Shown here: in pieces, positions 23,090-33,296 of the stretch | How positions within the stretch are numbered: the first letter of the stretch is position 1 | How the letters are laid out: every line of letters begins with the position of its first letter | Assembly: GCA_022385755.1 (NCBI GenBank) | Contig: MU278392.1 | Location: 1-64,000 of the forward strand | From: Trametopsis cervina | Lineage: Eukaryota; Basidiomycota; Agaricomycetes; Polyporales; Irpicaceae | DNA: 64,000 nucleotides | Direction: 5' to 3' | Notes under the pieces: generated by a model | Told to the model about the DNA's origin: nothing | Database searches by the model: none | Seen by the model: the letters and a program-made list of their open reading frames with translations, nothing else | Position numbers and translations under genes: made by a program

Positions 23090-25515
23090 ATGGGCTCAGA
23101 CACGCCGATAGGCCCGCTGCTTCTCACAGTCTTCGAGGTGCGTGCCCGCTGCGCGTACGCAACGTCCAGCAAACACTAACGAGTATCTCCCTTGTACACG
23201 CCCGTCCACAGTCGATCCTCGAAGTCTTTGTGCTCTGTCTCGCGGGGTACGTGCTCGCGCGCAAGGGCGTCTTGGACCGCAAGACGCAAAAGGTGCGCCC
23301 CCTTGCTTGGCACCGTCATTTCCGCAGCTGACCCCGTCTTCGCCACCCGCACAGCAACTGAACCGCCTCAATGTGTCGCTGTTCACGCCGTCGCTCTTGT
23401 TCTCCAAGGTCGCGTTCTTCCTCTCCCCAGGTGAGCGTCGTCTCTATCCCCATAGGACCCCTCGCCGGGGTGTGCGCAACGTACTGGAAGCGTCCAGACA
23501 CGTCCTCTGGTTGTTTTGCGTCCCGCTCGGGTGACACCAGTCGGACCTTGACAGTCGTGAGCGTTATGTGGGCTCTCTCCGATTCAGTCAACCCCATTGT
23601 CCCCTGTCATGCGCGCCATCCCATATTGTCACTGCTGCACACCGACGGTTTCGGTCATTCATCTCTTTCCATGCACTGTGGGCTGCGGCGAGGGCCTGCC
23701 TGGACGGTATACTCGTGGCGAGTCCTTTTGCAGTGCTGGGGCTACATCGTTCAGGCAGCGCGGCGAGATACATAGGCGCCGAATTCTCTATTGACAAGAT
23801 CCGCTTGCGTTTGCTGGCGATATCTTATCAGATATCGCCTCACCGCGCCATACCATCAGCCCAGCATCTCAGCGATCTTCCTTCGCCTCTATCCTTCGCT
23901 CTATGTCTGAGTACGACAAACTCTGACCTCTCCCCTTCACAGCCAAGCTACGTGAATTATGGATAATACCGATATTTTTCGTGGTCACCACAGGCGTCTC
24001 AATGACGGTCGCGTTCCTGCTCGGGTGGCTGTTCCGCCTCAAGCGGTCACAGCGCAGTTTTGCCGTCGCAGCCGCCATGTTCATGAACTCAAACTCCCTG
24101 CCGATTGCTCTGATGCAGAGCTTGGTCGTCACTGTGCCGGGGCTGAAGTGGGGCGACGACGATAACAAGAATGCGATGGTCGGACGAGCGTTGACATACC
24201 TCGTCCTCTACTCTACGCTAGGAATGGTCGTCCGCTGGAGTTATGGCGTGAGGCTGTTGTCTCAGGCCGATCCGGAAACAGCGGCCGCGCCGCCAGAGCC
24301 GACGGCGGAGGAGCCGTTGCTGGGCGACGAGGAGACTGCGTTCCCCCCCTCTCAGGAGGAGTACAGAGTCTTCCACAGAAACGCGTCCGACGAGTCCGCG
24401 ACGATGGCACCACCAAGTGCCAACCCCAGCATCGTCGTTCACGACAGCAGCAGTTCCAGATCACACGACCCGAAGTTTTTCTACTCGTTCCCAAACTCTC
24501 CAATGCACAAGGCAAAGACCGGACTGCCGCCGAGCGGCTCTACATCCGTGCATTCTACAGGTGTATCGGACGACGAAGACGAAGACGCGGACGCGCTCGA
24601 GTTCCCCGTCCGCCGGCACATCACCGAGCCCACGTCCTCGAAATGGCAGTCCAGGCGCCGGCAGCTACGGCGGCGAGTGGGAAAGTCGCTGCGGCAGATC
24701 AACGAGTTCATGACGGTGCCGCTATGGGCCGCGCTGCTCTCGCTCATCGTCGCGTGTATCCCCCCAGTACAACACGCGCTCGACCAGCACGTGAAGCCGA
24801 TCAAGGGCGCGTTGACGCAAGCGGGGAACTGCTCGATCCCGCTCACGCTCGTCGTCCTCGGCGCGTACTTCTACAGCCCGCCCGACGATGCGGCGGCGCC
24901 CGAGCGGTCACGCGCCGCGACGCTGCTGTCGACTGCAAACAGGGGACGCCGCGGGCGCAGCATCAGCACGTCGTGGTCGCACACGTCGCTCCTCGATAAC
25001 GTGCGCGAGATGTTCAGGATGAAGACGCGCTCGCCGAGCGCGGAACGCGCACGTGAGACGAAGAGGGCAGGGGAGACGAAGACGGTCGTCATTGCTGTGC
25101 TCGCGCGCATGATCATCACGCCGCTGCTGCTTCTCCCTGTCATGGCGCTCTCGACGCGGTTCAACCTGCAGGAGGTCTTTGACGAGTGCGTTGTCCGGTT
25201 GTTTGTGCTGTCGATCTGATCTGACTGACAAGTGTTGTCTAGCCCGGTGTTTGTGGTGTCGAACGTGCTGCTCATCGCGTCGCCTCCTGCGCTGACGCTC
25301 GCACAGGTAAGCCGTTGCTCGCTCTTCCCCGCAAAGTCTGCGTAGCTAACGTCTGTTTCTGTGTCTGCTTCTTGTGCTGTCAGATAACGCAAGCAGCTTC
25401 AGGAGACGCGTTCGAGCGGCTGATCAGCCGCACGATCTTCTGGTCGTATTGCGTCGTCACGCCGCCGTCCACCATCATCTTTGTCGTCGTCGGACTCGTT
25501 CTTTCCAAGCTTTAG
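23090..25515 (+). CDS. Auxin efflux carrier (PIN-like) family membrane transporter
   Basis: Six exons (23090-23137, 23212-23292, 23355-23430, 23943-25185, 25243-25306, 25384-25515) give 547 residues. The layout is that of fungal PIN-like (Mem_trans) proteins. N-terminal membrane segments include SILEVFVLCLAGYVLARKG and LNRLNVSLFTPSLLFSKVAF. Next come LWIIPIFFVVTTG and the conserved FMNSNSLPIALMQSL. A long hydrophilic Ser/Glu-rich loop of about 150 residues separates them from C-terminal helices ending IIFVVVGLVLSKL. Plant relatives export auxin or sit in the ER; in fungi the substrate is mostly unknown, and ECM3-type members have been linked to cell-wall phenotypes. Intron 3 is 512 nt, about eight times the local norm, but its splice phase (G|CC, Ala-Lys-Leu-Arg) is exact. 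Confidence 0.85.
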
Positions 25516-26036
25516 AGTGTTCACTATCATCTCTGCGTCTGCGATACATGCCCCGACGTATACACATACATGCATACATACACTTAGCATACACACAGTT
25601 AGTAGTGTACATTCACCATTGTTTCTGGTTCTGATCCCGCGTATACGTGCATGTTTGATCTCTAGATTGTTGCTGACTCGCCGTTTTTTTCTTCTTGTTA
25701 ATATACCGATGGTGGGTGTGGGATACCGTTTTAATTGCATTTGCGACGCCGTTTAGCGGGAACCGTGTGCAATGCGTTTGGTTGTGTAACGACAGTAGTA
25801 TTGTAGCCAATCTCATGTGCCTTACTGGTTGGGCGCAAAGACTCGGTGGGGAATGCGACATGTGATCGCTGGGCCCTACACTTATCACTTGTGAGTACTG
25901 AATGCACGACTGGAGAGCGTGGAATAAACGCAGTTACAGTACCAGCGGGGTCGTATCACCGACGTAGACTCGCAACACCTTCAGGGACAATATTAATATC
26001 TACATACAACTATAAAATACGCACACACTCGACGTG
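25516..26036. other. Intergenic between convergent genes
   Basis: These are 3' regions of the transporter and of the flavin oxidoreductase. A short CA/TA-rich stretch (ACATACATGCATACATACAC) lies near 25565. No gene is seen. Confidence 0.6.
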
Positions 26037-27784
26037 CTAAGCAGAAAGAAGTGGCACCGCGACGAACCCGAAGAAAACAACAATTAGCCCGATAAACACA
26101 GCAACCACCCACGGTAGGGCCTCCCACTCTCCCGGCGCGCGATACCACCACAGCTTGAGCGAGTCTGCAACGTGGAAGTTCATCGGCAGACGTGCAGGGA
26201 GCGTGCCCGCCGGCACGAATGAGAGGTCGCGTAGCACGATCTGGTACGCCGCCATCTGCGCACCTGCGCCGACGAGCATCGGGAGTTGAGGGCGGATACT
26301 ATACGGAACGGACGCCCACAGCCGCGCGAGGAGAGCGTCGGACGCGCTCTCCAGACGCGAGGTGAGGGAGGCCTGCGGGGGCGGCGGGATGGTCCCGCCA
26401 GTTGCTTTTAGGATATTTGGTAGGTGTGGAACATCGACAGCCATGCGTCCGATTCCCAGGAGGTCGGCATGCCCGTTGTGCAGTGCGGCGCGCATTTGCG
26501 TCGGCGCGGACAGGCCGCCTGTGATCACTATTGACGGTGGGCGGGCCACTCGGGGCGAGGACGATATCTCGGCGCGCGCGCGTTGTGCGAAGCGTGCAAA
26601 GATGGTCTCGCGTTGACCCTGGCCCATGAATGCTGTGGTGGACGGGATGAGCGATGTGTGAATGGGCTGGCTGGGGCAGCGCAAGGCAAGGCTACGCACC
26701 GGGGTTCTCGTAGCTGCCGCCGCTGACTTCGATGAAGTCAATCATATCCCAGCTGGCAATCTCGAGCGCGTGCGCTACCGCACGGTCCTCTTCGGCCGTG
26801 GGGACGTCGCTGACGTAGTCCGCCGCGTTCAGCTTGATGCCGAGGACGAAGTCGTCTGGCACGACGCCGGGTGCGCGTATTGATTGAACGATACGGCGAA
26901 GGAGACGCAGCGGGTCTTTCGAAGCAGAGTATTCGTCGGTGCGGACGTTTGTCTGCAATTACAAGATGTGAGCCCTGGGAATGGATATGTTCTGTAGGCA
27001 CGTACCTTTGGCGAGATAAAGCTCGCAATGAGGTCTGTCGGAGAACGGTCAGCCTTTGGAAAAACTGATCGCTGAGTTACTGACACCCATGAGCCGCATG
27101 GAGCTCTACACCGTCGAAACCACTCTTGGCAGCAATCCTCGCGCCGCGAGTAAACGCTTCGACGACATCGTCAATGTCTGCAAGCGTCATCTCGCGAGGA
27201 GTCTGGAAGAGCTGCTTAGTGACCAAGCCAGACAGGAACGTTTTCTTTCCGTCGTGCTTCATCTCAACGCGGAGGGGGCTGGGCGCGAGCGGAGGAACGG
27301 AGATCGGTCGACCGCCGAAAAACAGAGTCGACTGTCGACCTGCGTGCGAGAGCTGCATTATCGCCAGCTGGCCATCCCGCCCTGACGATCCATGTATAGA
27401 CTCGGCGAGCTTCACGAACGCGTCGCAGGACGTGAGGTTTCGGGGAATGATGATGTCGCGGCCGAGAGTCAGGTGATCGCGCGCGACCTGCACGTTCCCG
27501 GTGAGGATCATGCCCCACCCGCCTTCGGCCCAGCGAGAGTACAGGTTGTGGTGGCGGGCGTTTGGCAGGCCGCCTCCGAACGCAGCTAGATGTTCATACA
27601 AGGCGACCTGGCACAATGTGTCGGTCGGTGAGCTGTGCTGTATGTGCGTTGTGACGTCGTGACTGACCTTTACAAATCTGTTTGGAACAACCCGCCCACA
27701 TGGGAGCGGTAGAGGGGAGAACGCAGTGCGGAGAGGATCGGTGGTGTCTCCGTCGCTAAGGCCTGAGTTGGAGAAGTCGGACAT
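26037..27784 (-). CDS. NADH:flavin oxidoreductase, Old Yellow Enzyme type, with C-terminal membrane anchor
   Basis: Five exons on the minus strand (27668-27784, 27085-27607, 27006-27034, 26700-26952, 26037-26632) give 505 residues. The FMN-binding TIM barrel is clear: an N-terminal RVVPNRFVK strand, GGWGMILTGNVQV, QLSHAGRQ near residue 125, DGVELHAAHGYLIASFISP, then the NVRTDEYS segment and DFIEVSGGSYENP. OYE enzymes reduce activated C=C bonds using NAD(P)H. Unlike typical cytosolic OYEs, this one has about 100 extra residues ending in a hydrophobic helix (WVVAVFIGLIVVFFGFVAV), suggesting a tail anchor. The first intron (27608-27667) is 60 nt without a stop, so retention would insert 20 residues. 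I chose the ATG in front of SDFSNSG; an upstream in-frame ATG exists without support. Confidence 0.87.
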
Positions 27785-28513
27785 GTCGAGATTTGCGTGG
27801 GGAAGCTCCGTAAATACGCTTTTGCGGGCTAACGAAGTCCTCCGCGAGACTTTGCCAGGGGAGCTCGCTGTTTGAACGGGTTCGCCGAAATAAGAATGTG
27901 CATGTATAAACAATAATATGAAGTACTCACCCAAGCTTTCGTACTATGGAGAATCCAAACCTCGTAGTGACGTCCTACGAATGTTCGTGGTCGCTTGTAC
28001 GACACCGCGGATTCCAGGAGGGAAACTATAAACACTGCGCTTACTTGAGAGCGGCAATCGCTCCTAAGTTGTAGAAGCTCGAGAGAGGCGAATAGTAGTC
28101 ATGGTTGGTGAGGTGTAAAGCTTCATGTGATGTTGCACTGCTCGACCCCTTGAACACCATCATTTTCGATGAAATGGCTCCCGCTACACAACGCCACCGT
28201 CCCTGATGATAGTGGTCTTATATCCGATGCTGTGCAGATATCCTTACTTACCCACCACCAGCCAGTACGTTCGAAGTTGCGGGGATAAATGTGAGTGTCA
28301 CTGAGAGAGGTGTGTAGCTTGGTGGGTTGACCCAACCGGCATCCGTTGCGGCAACGTCATGTTCCCTTGGCAGACTGTAAATCAACGTTGCCGGTTCTGA
28401 AAACCCCCTACGCGACCGTCATTTCCTCTCTCCTTACCGCTACGTTCACTCGTAGTCTTTCCTGTCTTTTCTCGTGCATATTCTCTTGCTCGCTGTGCAG
28501 ATACAGAAAGCTA
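27785..28513. other. Intergenic between divergent genes
   Basis: This is the shared upstream region of the flavin oxidoreductase and the PL14-type lyase. An upstream stretch is open in the lyase frame from 28346, but it lacks signal-peptide character, so I take it as leader. Confidence 0.5.
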
Positions 28514-29857
28514 ATGCTGCTCAGCCAGTCCCTCGTTTCTCTTTTGGCCCTGGTATCTACCGCGACCGTGGTAGCTGCACATCCCGGACACCACAATGAA
28601 ATTCGCCACCACCACCGTCGCATCCAAGCTCGCGCCGAGTCCGAGCCCGACGTAGTTCAGCCTCAGCTTCATCAACATACGAGACGGCGCAAGACGTGCA
28701 ATCCTCCCAGCCAACTGTCCAGTGGTCTAATTGCCAGTCCAACGGTGACCGTGATCCCAACAAGCGACATTGGCAGCAACAGTACGAGCCTCAGTCTCAG
28801 CGCACCATCCATGACGAGTACCAAAGCCTCGTCGTCTCAAAACGAGAGCGAGCCGACCTCGAAGGCCCCCGCGCCTGCTCAGCCAAGCTCAAAGCCGTCC
28901 ACAAACCACCAGGGCTTCGCGGCTCTTATGCCGCTCAAAGCCGTCTCGTCCTGGTCCACATCGCCTCTCGCAGCAGACCCTCTCCCTCTGAGCGACGCCG
29001 TTCTGCGCCCCAGTCATCTCATCTCTGCGCTCGCGCACCCGTACGTCCCTGCGCCGGACGGCCGTCTGTCGATGCAAGCGACGTACGCCGCAGGCTCGTG
29101 GACCTTCCAACACCAGCCCCAGGGCGGGCTCTCGATGTACTTCCCTGGCCCCGCAAATGTCGACCTGAGCAACGCGAAGGAGGTCGTCTTTGGCTACTCG
29201 GCGTACTTCCAGGACGGATTTGAGTTCAACAAGGGCGGGAAAATGCCCGGGCTGTGTATGTGTTGTTTTGTCCGTTCTTTGATATATGTCTCTGACAAAT
29301 GTATGTCGTGTGCCTGCAGACGGAGGAGACAGCGACGAGGAGGCTGTCGGCTGTTCAGGTGGACGCCGCGACGACGGATGCTTCTCCGCTCGTCTCATGT
29401 GGCGCACCGATGGCGCAGGCGAGATATACTCCTACCTTCCACCCGACCGCTCTGCGAACAAGGCCGTTTGCGACGTCCCGCCCTTCTCGACATGTAACGA
29501 CGTCTACGGTGCTTCCGTCGGCCGTGGGTCGTTCAACTGGAAAGCGGGAGGCAGCACGACGGTCTCAATTCGCGTGAGGCTGAACGACGTGGGGAAGGAG
29601 AACGGCGAGCTGGAGCTGTGGGCGAACGGAGAGAGCGTGATCAGTGTCGGCGGTTTGGTGATCAGGGACAAGGATGCGGGCAGGATCCGAGGTGTGCAGA
29701 TGCAGACCTTCTTCGGAGGTGAGTATATGCGTGTCCAGACTGTTCACTCCCGCTGATTAAGTATGTATGAACAGGGTCCACTTCTGACTGGGCTTCGCCT
29801 AAAACCCAAAAGACGTGGTTCCGTGACTTTACCCTCGCTGTCACTGAGACGTTGTAG
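28514..29857 (+). CDS. Secreted polysaccharide lyase, PL14-type
   Basis: Exons 28514-29255, 29320-29718 and 29775-29857 give 407 residues. A signal peptide (LLSQSLVSLLALVSTATVVA) leads into a His-rich and then Ser/Thr/Pro-rich low-complexity region of about 130 residues, probably an O-glycosylated linker. The catalytic-type beta domain follows: WTFQHQPQGGLSMYFPGP, VVFGYSAYFQDGFEFNKGGK, MPGLYGGD and CFSARLMWRTDGAGEIYSYL, ending TFFGGSTSDW and WFRDFTLAV. This pattern is typical of fungal PL14-like (alginate/glucuronan lyase-like) proteins. Members split uronic-acid polysaccharides by beta-elimination; the substrate here is not known. All splice phases fit. Cysteines in CSGGRRDDGC and CDVPPFSTC may form disulfides, as expected outside the cell. 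Confidence 0.85.
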
Positions 29858-30217
29858 GTGTCAGTCTAGTATATTGCAGTTCGTCGTGATCCAAAGGATC
29901 TTATTTATTGTGCGCTTTCTCTTACTTCTTCCCCGCTTGGATAATATTGCATTGCATCTGCTGTTGCGCACTCGCATTTCGTTCCTTTTCTGTGCTGCAT
30001 GTATATACCCTTTGCATCCCCCCTTTCACGTATACCATAGAATGCAGCATTCTCACTTGTGGACTATCACGTTTCGATAGCTTTTCGGTGGCAGAAGCAG
30101 TACATATGAGTAATATTATCAAAAAGTAGAATCTTTACGTTGTCCGAAGGTGGGTGAATCTGGCCCTACACAGTGACAGAGAACGAGAGTTTGCTTTCAG
30201 AGTCCCTTGTCCTATGC
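29858..30217. other. Intergenic between convergent genes
   Basis: AT-rich 3' sequence; no gene is seen. Confidence 0.6.
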
Positions 30218-30808
30218 TCAGTCTTCCCACCTTCCTCTCTTGTATCCATACCTATACGCAAGATATCCAAACAGCCCACCCAAACTTCCCAACGCAGCAC
30301 CACCAACTACTCCCGACAAACCAAGCACATTCCGTCCGCCATACTTGAGTGCAACCGAAGGGCTCAACGCGCCGCCCAGCCCGGAGAAGGCTCCCAACGC
30401 CTGCCATGTATCGAGCTCCATTTGCCCCTTGTTCTCCAACAGCCTCCAGCTCCTATCGCGCCATTCGATGTCCTCCTTTCCGTGCATCTGCACGACCAGC
30501 CCGACCGAAAGTAGTGCCAGGCCGAAGACAGAACCTGCCCCCGCTGAGCGTAACAGCGTTGGCGCGAAGGGGCGGCGGGCGGCTCGCGACGTCTGGTCCA
30601 TAGTCGCTGCGCCTACATCTGCGCCTTTGGGCGGCCGGACATGGGCTGTTCGGTCTTTGTAGAGTGCGCCGGCGTGGGATGCGAGCCCGACACCCACACC
30701 GAGACCTGCTCCTATCTGGAAACCGCGCGCGAGGACGTGTGTAGCGAGGATCGTGCGAGAGAGTGGCTGGTCTTCTGCGTATTCGCTGTGTGGGTAAAAC
30801 CGAGACAT
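30218..30808 (-). CDS. Gly-rich membrane protein, possibly DUF1757-like (196 aa)
   Basis: A single open exon on the minus strand reads from MSRFYPHSEYAEDQPLSRT. Three Gly/Ala-rich hydrophobic segments are visible: GFQIGAGLGVGVGLASHAGA, SVFGLALLSVGLVV and VVGGAALGSLGGLFGYLAYR. The C-terminus is basic (RYGYKRGRWED). GxxxG-rich helices of this kind are common in small mitochondrial or ER membrane proteins. Length and pattern resemble fungal DUF1757 proteins, which is a tentative link. Two more in-frame ATGs lie 5 codons or fewer upstream (start 30823). It is intronless, unusual for this window but fine for its size. Confidence 0.65.
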   Translation of the reverse strand: MSRFYPHSEYAEDQPLSRTILATHVLARGFQIGAGLGVGVGLASHAGALYKDRTAHVRPPKGADVGAATMDQTSRAARRPFAPTLLRSAGAGSVFGLALLSVGLVVQMHGKEDIEWRDRSWRLLENKGQMELDTWQALGAFSGLGGALSPSVALKYGGRNVLGLSGVVGGAALGSLGGLFGYLAYRYGYKRGRWED

Positions 30809-32024
30809 CGTCGCCATTCGCAAAGGTCAATGGGTTCTGTCTCACTGTGGGATCACGGGTGAGTGGCCATTAGGTGGTGTATGGGGCTGTCGGGGCGCCC
30901 CTCATCGTGCAGGAGCTGATTGAGTCGTCAGTGTTTGATTGCTGCAGAGCTGCGCTGGCCAGTCAGTGCAGGCTGTTATCAACAGAGGCTCTATGATGGC
31001 GACCCCGGCTACCAAGTCTGTTACTTGACAATCTTCTGAGAAAGTGAGCGCGGCTTCTGTAGCGAAGCATGTCCTCCGTATCATGCGTTTGGTGCATCAT
31101 TGCACACGCCGGTGCCGTGGCAAGACCACTATACTGTGGGTGTTAGCCCTTCGCCATTGAAAGCTATTGCTTGTCGTGTGAAGGCTGGCCTCAGAAGCAG
31201 GTGCGTAATATGCGCAGTCGCAACCATAGCTCGCCTTTGCTCACTTTTCGCTCGCAGAACTCTGTTCCTGTCAACGCAACAAGCTCAAATCTTCCCGCAG
31301 GCACACACGCGCTGCACTCGTGTGCAGGCCGGTGTGCTCTGTTTTTCCTATTCATGTCACTGTGCCATCGTGCACAGCCTTGTGCTTTCATATACGGATC
31401 CTACGGGGAGTGCGTTGCTGGACAATCTCACGGTTTACCGTGACTTCCCGCGCAAGGTATATATGAATTCTACGGGGTTATTTTGGCTTACGAAGGACGC
31501 CCTGGGCGATCACCGCGCGTGCTATTTCTAGCAACTATCAGCTGAGGTGTGGCTAGGTATGGCACCGCTCATTCTTTCTTCGATCCAACCTCGCAGAACG
31601 TATCACTGATGACGAGCCTGATGCCCAGGGGTTCCCTATCTGAAAAGAGGAAACATAGAGAGTCTAGCTTCTGGGTGGGCAACATCCAATCCCGTGGAAC
31701 ACGCCTGTCATGCCCGTTAGTTCTCACCTTCTACACTTCCCACACCCTGTTGGTTCAATCCCCTGTTCGTGGTACGTTCAACAACCCATACAGTCAGTTT
31801 ATATGGTGACATGCGCCCGGTACGAGTCAAAATGCTTCTGCGAGGGATCTCCCCGTGACCAGTTTTGCTGTCCGCTGCGCTTCTATCTGACCCTCTGCAA
31901 TTCCGAGCGCTGTTTCCCAGGTATGTATATACACGGGCAGGCGGGGTGCCTACATAAAGCAGGAGGCACTCCGCTGATCCACACCTATCAAGTACCCAGG
32001 CTCCCCCTTCTCTGTCTGTCCACG
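30809..32024. other. Gene-poor stretch
   Basis: About 1.2 kb without a supported gene. Short frames are present on both strands but none shows domain sequence or consistent splice sites. Confidence 0.5.
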
Positions 32025-32807
32025 ATGGATTCGAATACTCTCATCCACATCGGCTCGATGCTCGTCGCGTCGTGGTGTGCGTATGTGGCGTGCACGCCCC
32101 CGAATCCCGCCCCGTCTGAGGATGAGAAGAGCAAGTTTACGACCGAGCGACAGAAGACGGACACGATGTTTGTCCCGATCGCCTTTCTTGCTGGGCTGGC
32201 ACAGGTACGTTATCCAGACCACCGTGGGACCATACGTGTGATTAACCTGGGCCAATAACAGACGTTTATCCACACCAACAACGTCACCGAAGCGCTCGCC
32301 ATACTGGCGAACGGCCTCCAGCTGACCGCTCTGCTCAGCCTCTTCCCGCAGAGGGTTCTCGACGACGGCAGCCTCACGCTCTGGCACCCAGAGCGCATCG
32401 TCGGTCTCGTGCTCATGATAGCAGGCACCTCGATCCGCATCGACTGCTACAGACGGCTGCAGAAGAACTTCACGTTCCAGCTGGCGCTCAAGGAGGACCA
32501 CAAGCTCGTCACGGACGGCTCGTATGCCTACGTGCGCCACCCATCCTATACCGGCGCGTTGCTCGTTTCGATCGGCGCGCTGATGTTGAACTACGGCCGG
32601 GGGTCGTTCTGGGCGGAGCATGCTCTGCAGAATCAGGGGCTGTGGATGTGGCTGGGCTTGTTCGATATTGCATTGAAGTATGTTTTCTTCTCGGGCGCTG
32701 TAGGGAGGTGTAAGGTCGAGGATGATGTGTTGAAGGCACATTTCGAGGATGAGTGGGTGCGGTGGGCGCAGAAGACGAAATATCGCATGGTCCCGTTCCT
32801 GTATTAG
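32025..32807 (+). CDS. Isoprenylcysteine carboxyl methyltransferase (ICMT)-family protein
   Basis: Exons 32025-32204 and 32262-32807 join in phase 0 and give 241 residues. Several membrane helices are present (HIGSMLVASWCAYVACT, ILANGLQLTALLSLF, IVGLVLMIAGTSIRI). The hallmark of the ICMT/phospholipid methyltransferase fold follows: LVTDGSYAYVRHPSYTGALL, with the RHPSYTG motif that binds S-adenosylmethionine, then a hydrophobic segment. Near the end DDVLKAHFEDEWVRWAQKTKYRMVPFLY supplies the EEW-type element (here DEW) of the family. ICMTs methylate the C-terminal prenyl-cysteine of CaaX proteins in the ER. Fungi carry several relatives besides Ste14, so the exact substrate is open. Confidence 0.82.
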
Positions 32808-33296
32808 ACTATCGTCAATTAGGGGTTTGTCGTTGATTTGTTAGATTTCATCACGTACACGCAGTGTTTGTTTTACTCGTTTCTTGTGCGGGATGTTGGT
32901 CACCGGAAAGGAAACATTGCAGCTTCGTGGCGCTCCCACGTGGCACAACTGTACTCACTAAACATGCACTGCACGGTCACAATGCTCTCAGTGAGACAAT
33001 CGTTCTGGACATTTTCAGTCACGAGCAACCTCTCTGAATAACTTTAGGTCTCTTACAATCTCACAGCCGTTATATCGCTCTTTCGCGCTGGAGCTAGAAG
33101 CTATCTCATTATTGTTGAACCGACAATGCGTGGGCGCCTATGCATTATTTAGTACTCTCTTTTGTTCTCCAACAACAATAGTACTCATGCACCCTTTCAA
33201 CTCTTCGGTCCCGACTGTATATCGCTATTCCATGCTATCTCTTCCCGCCATCATACTTAGGACCTGTCACTCCCATTTGCGACCTTACCCCTCCAA
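32808..33296. other. Intergenic
   Basis: 3' sequence of the methyltransferase and promoter of the P450 gene. No extra gene is seen. Confidence 0.6.

Noticed and set aside
23431..23942. Separate small gene between transporter exons
   Set aside because: The splice phase across the interval rebuilds a continuous family-like sequence, so it is an intron.
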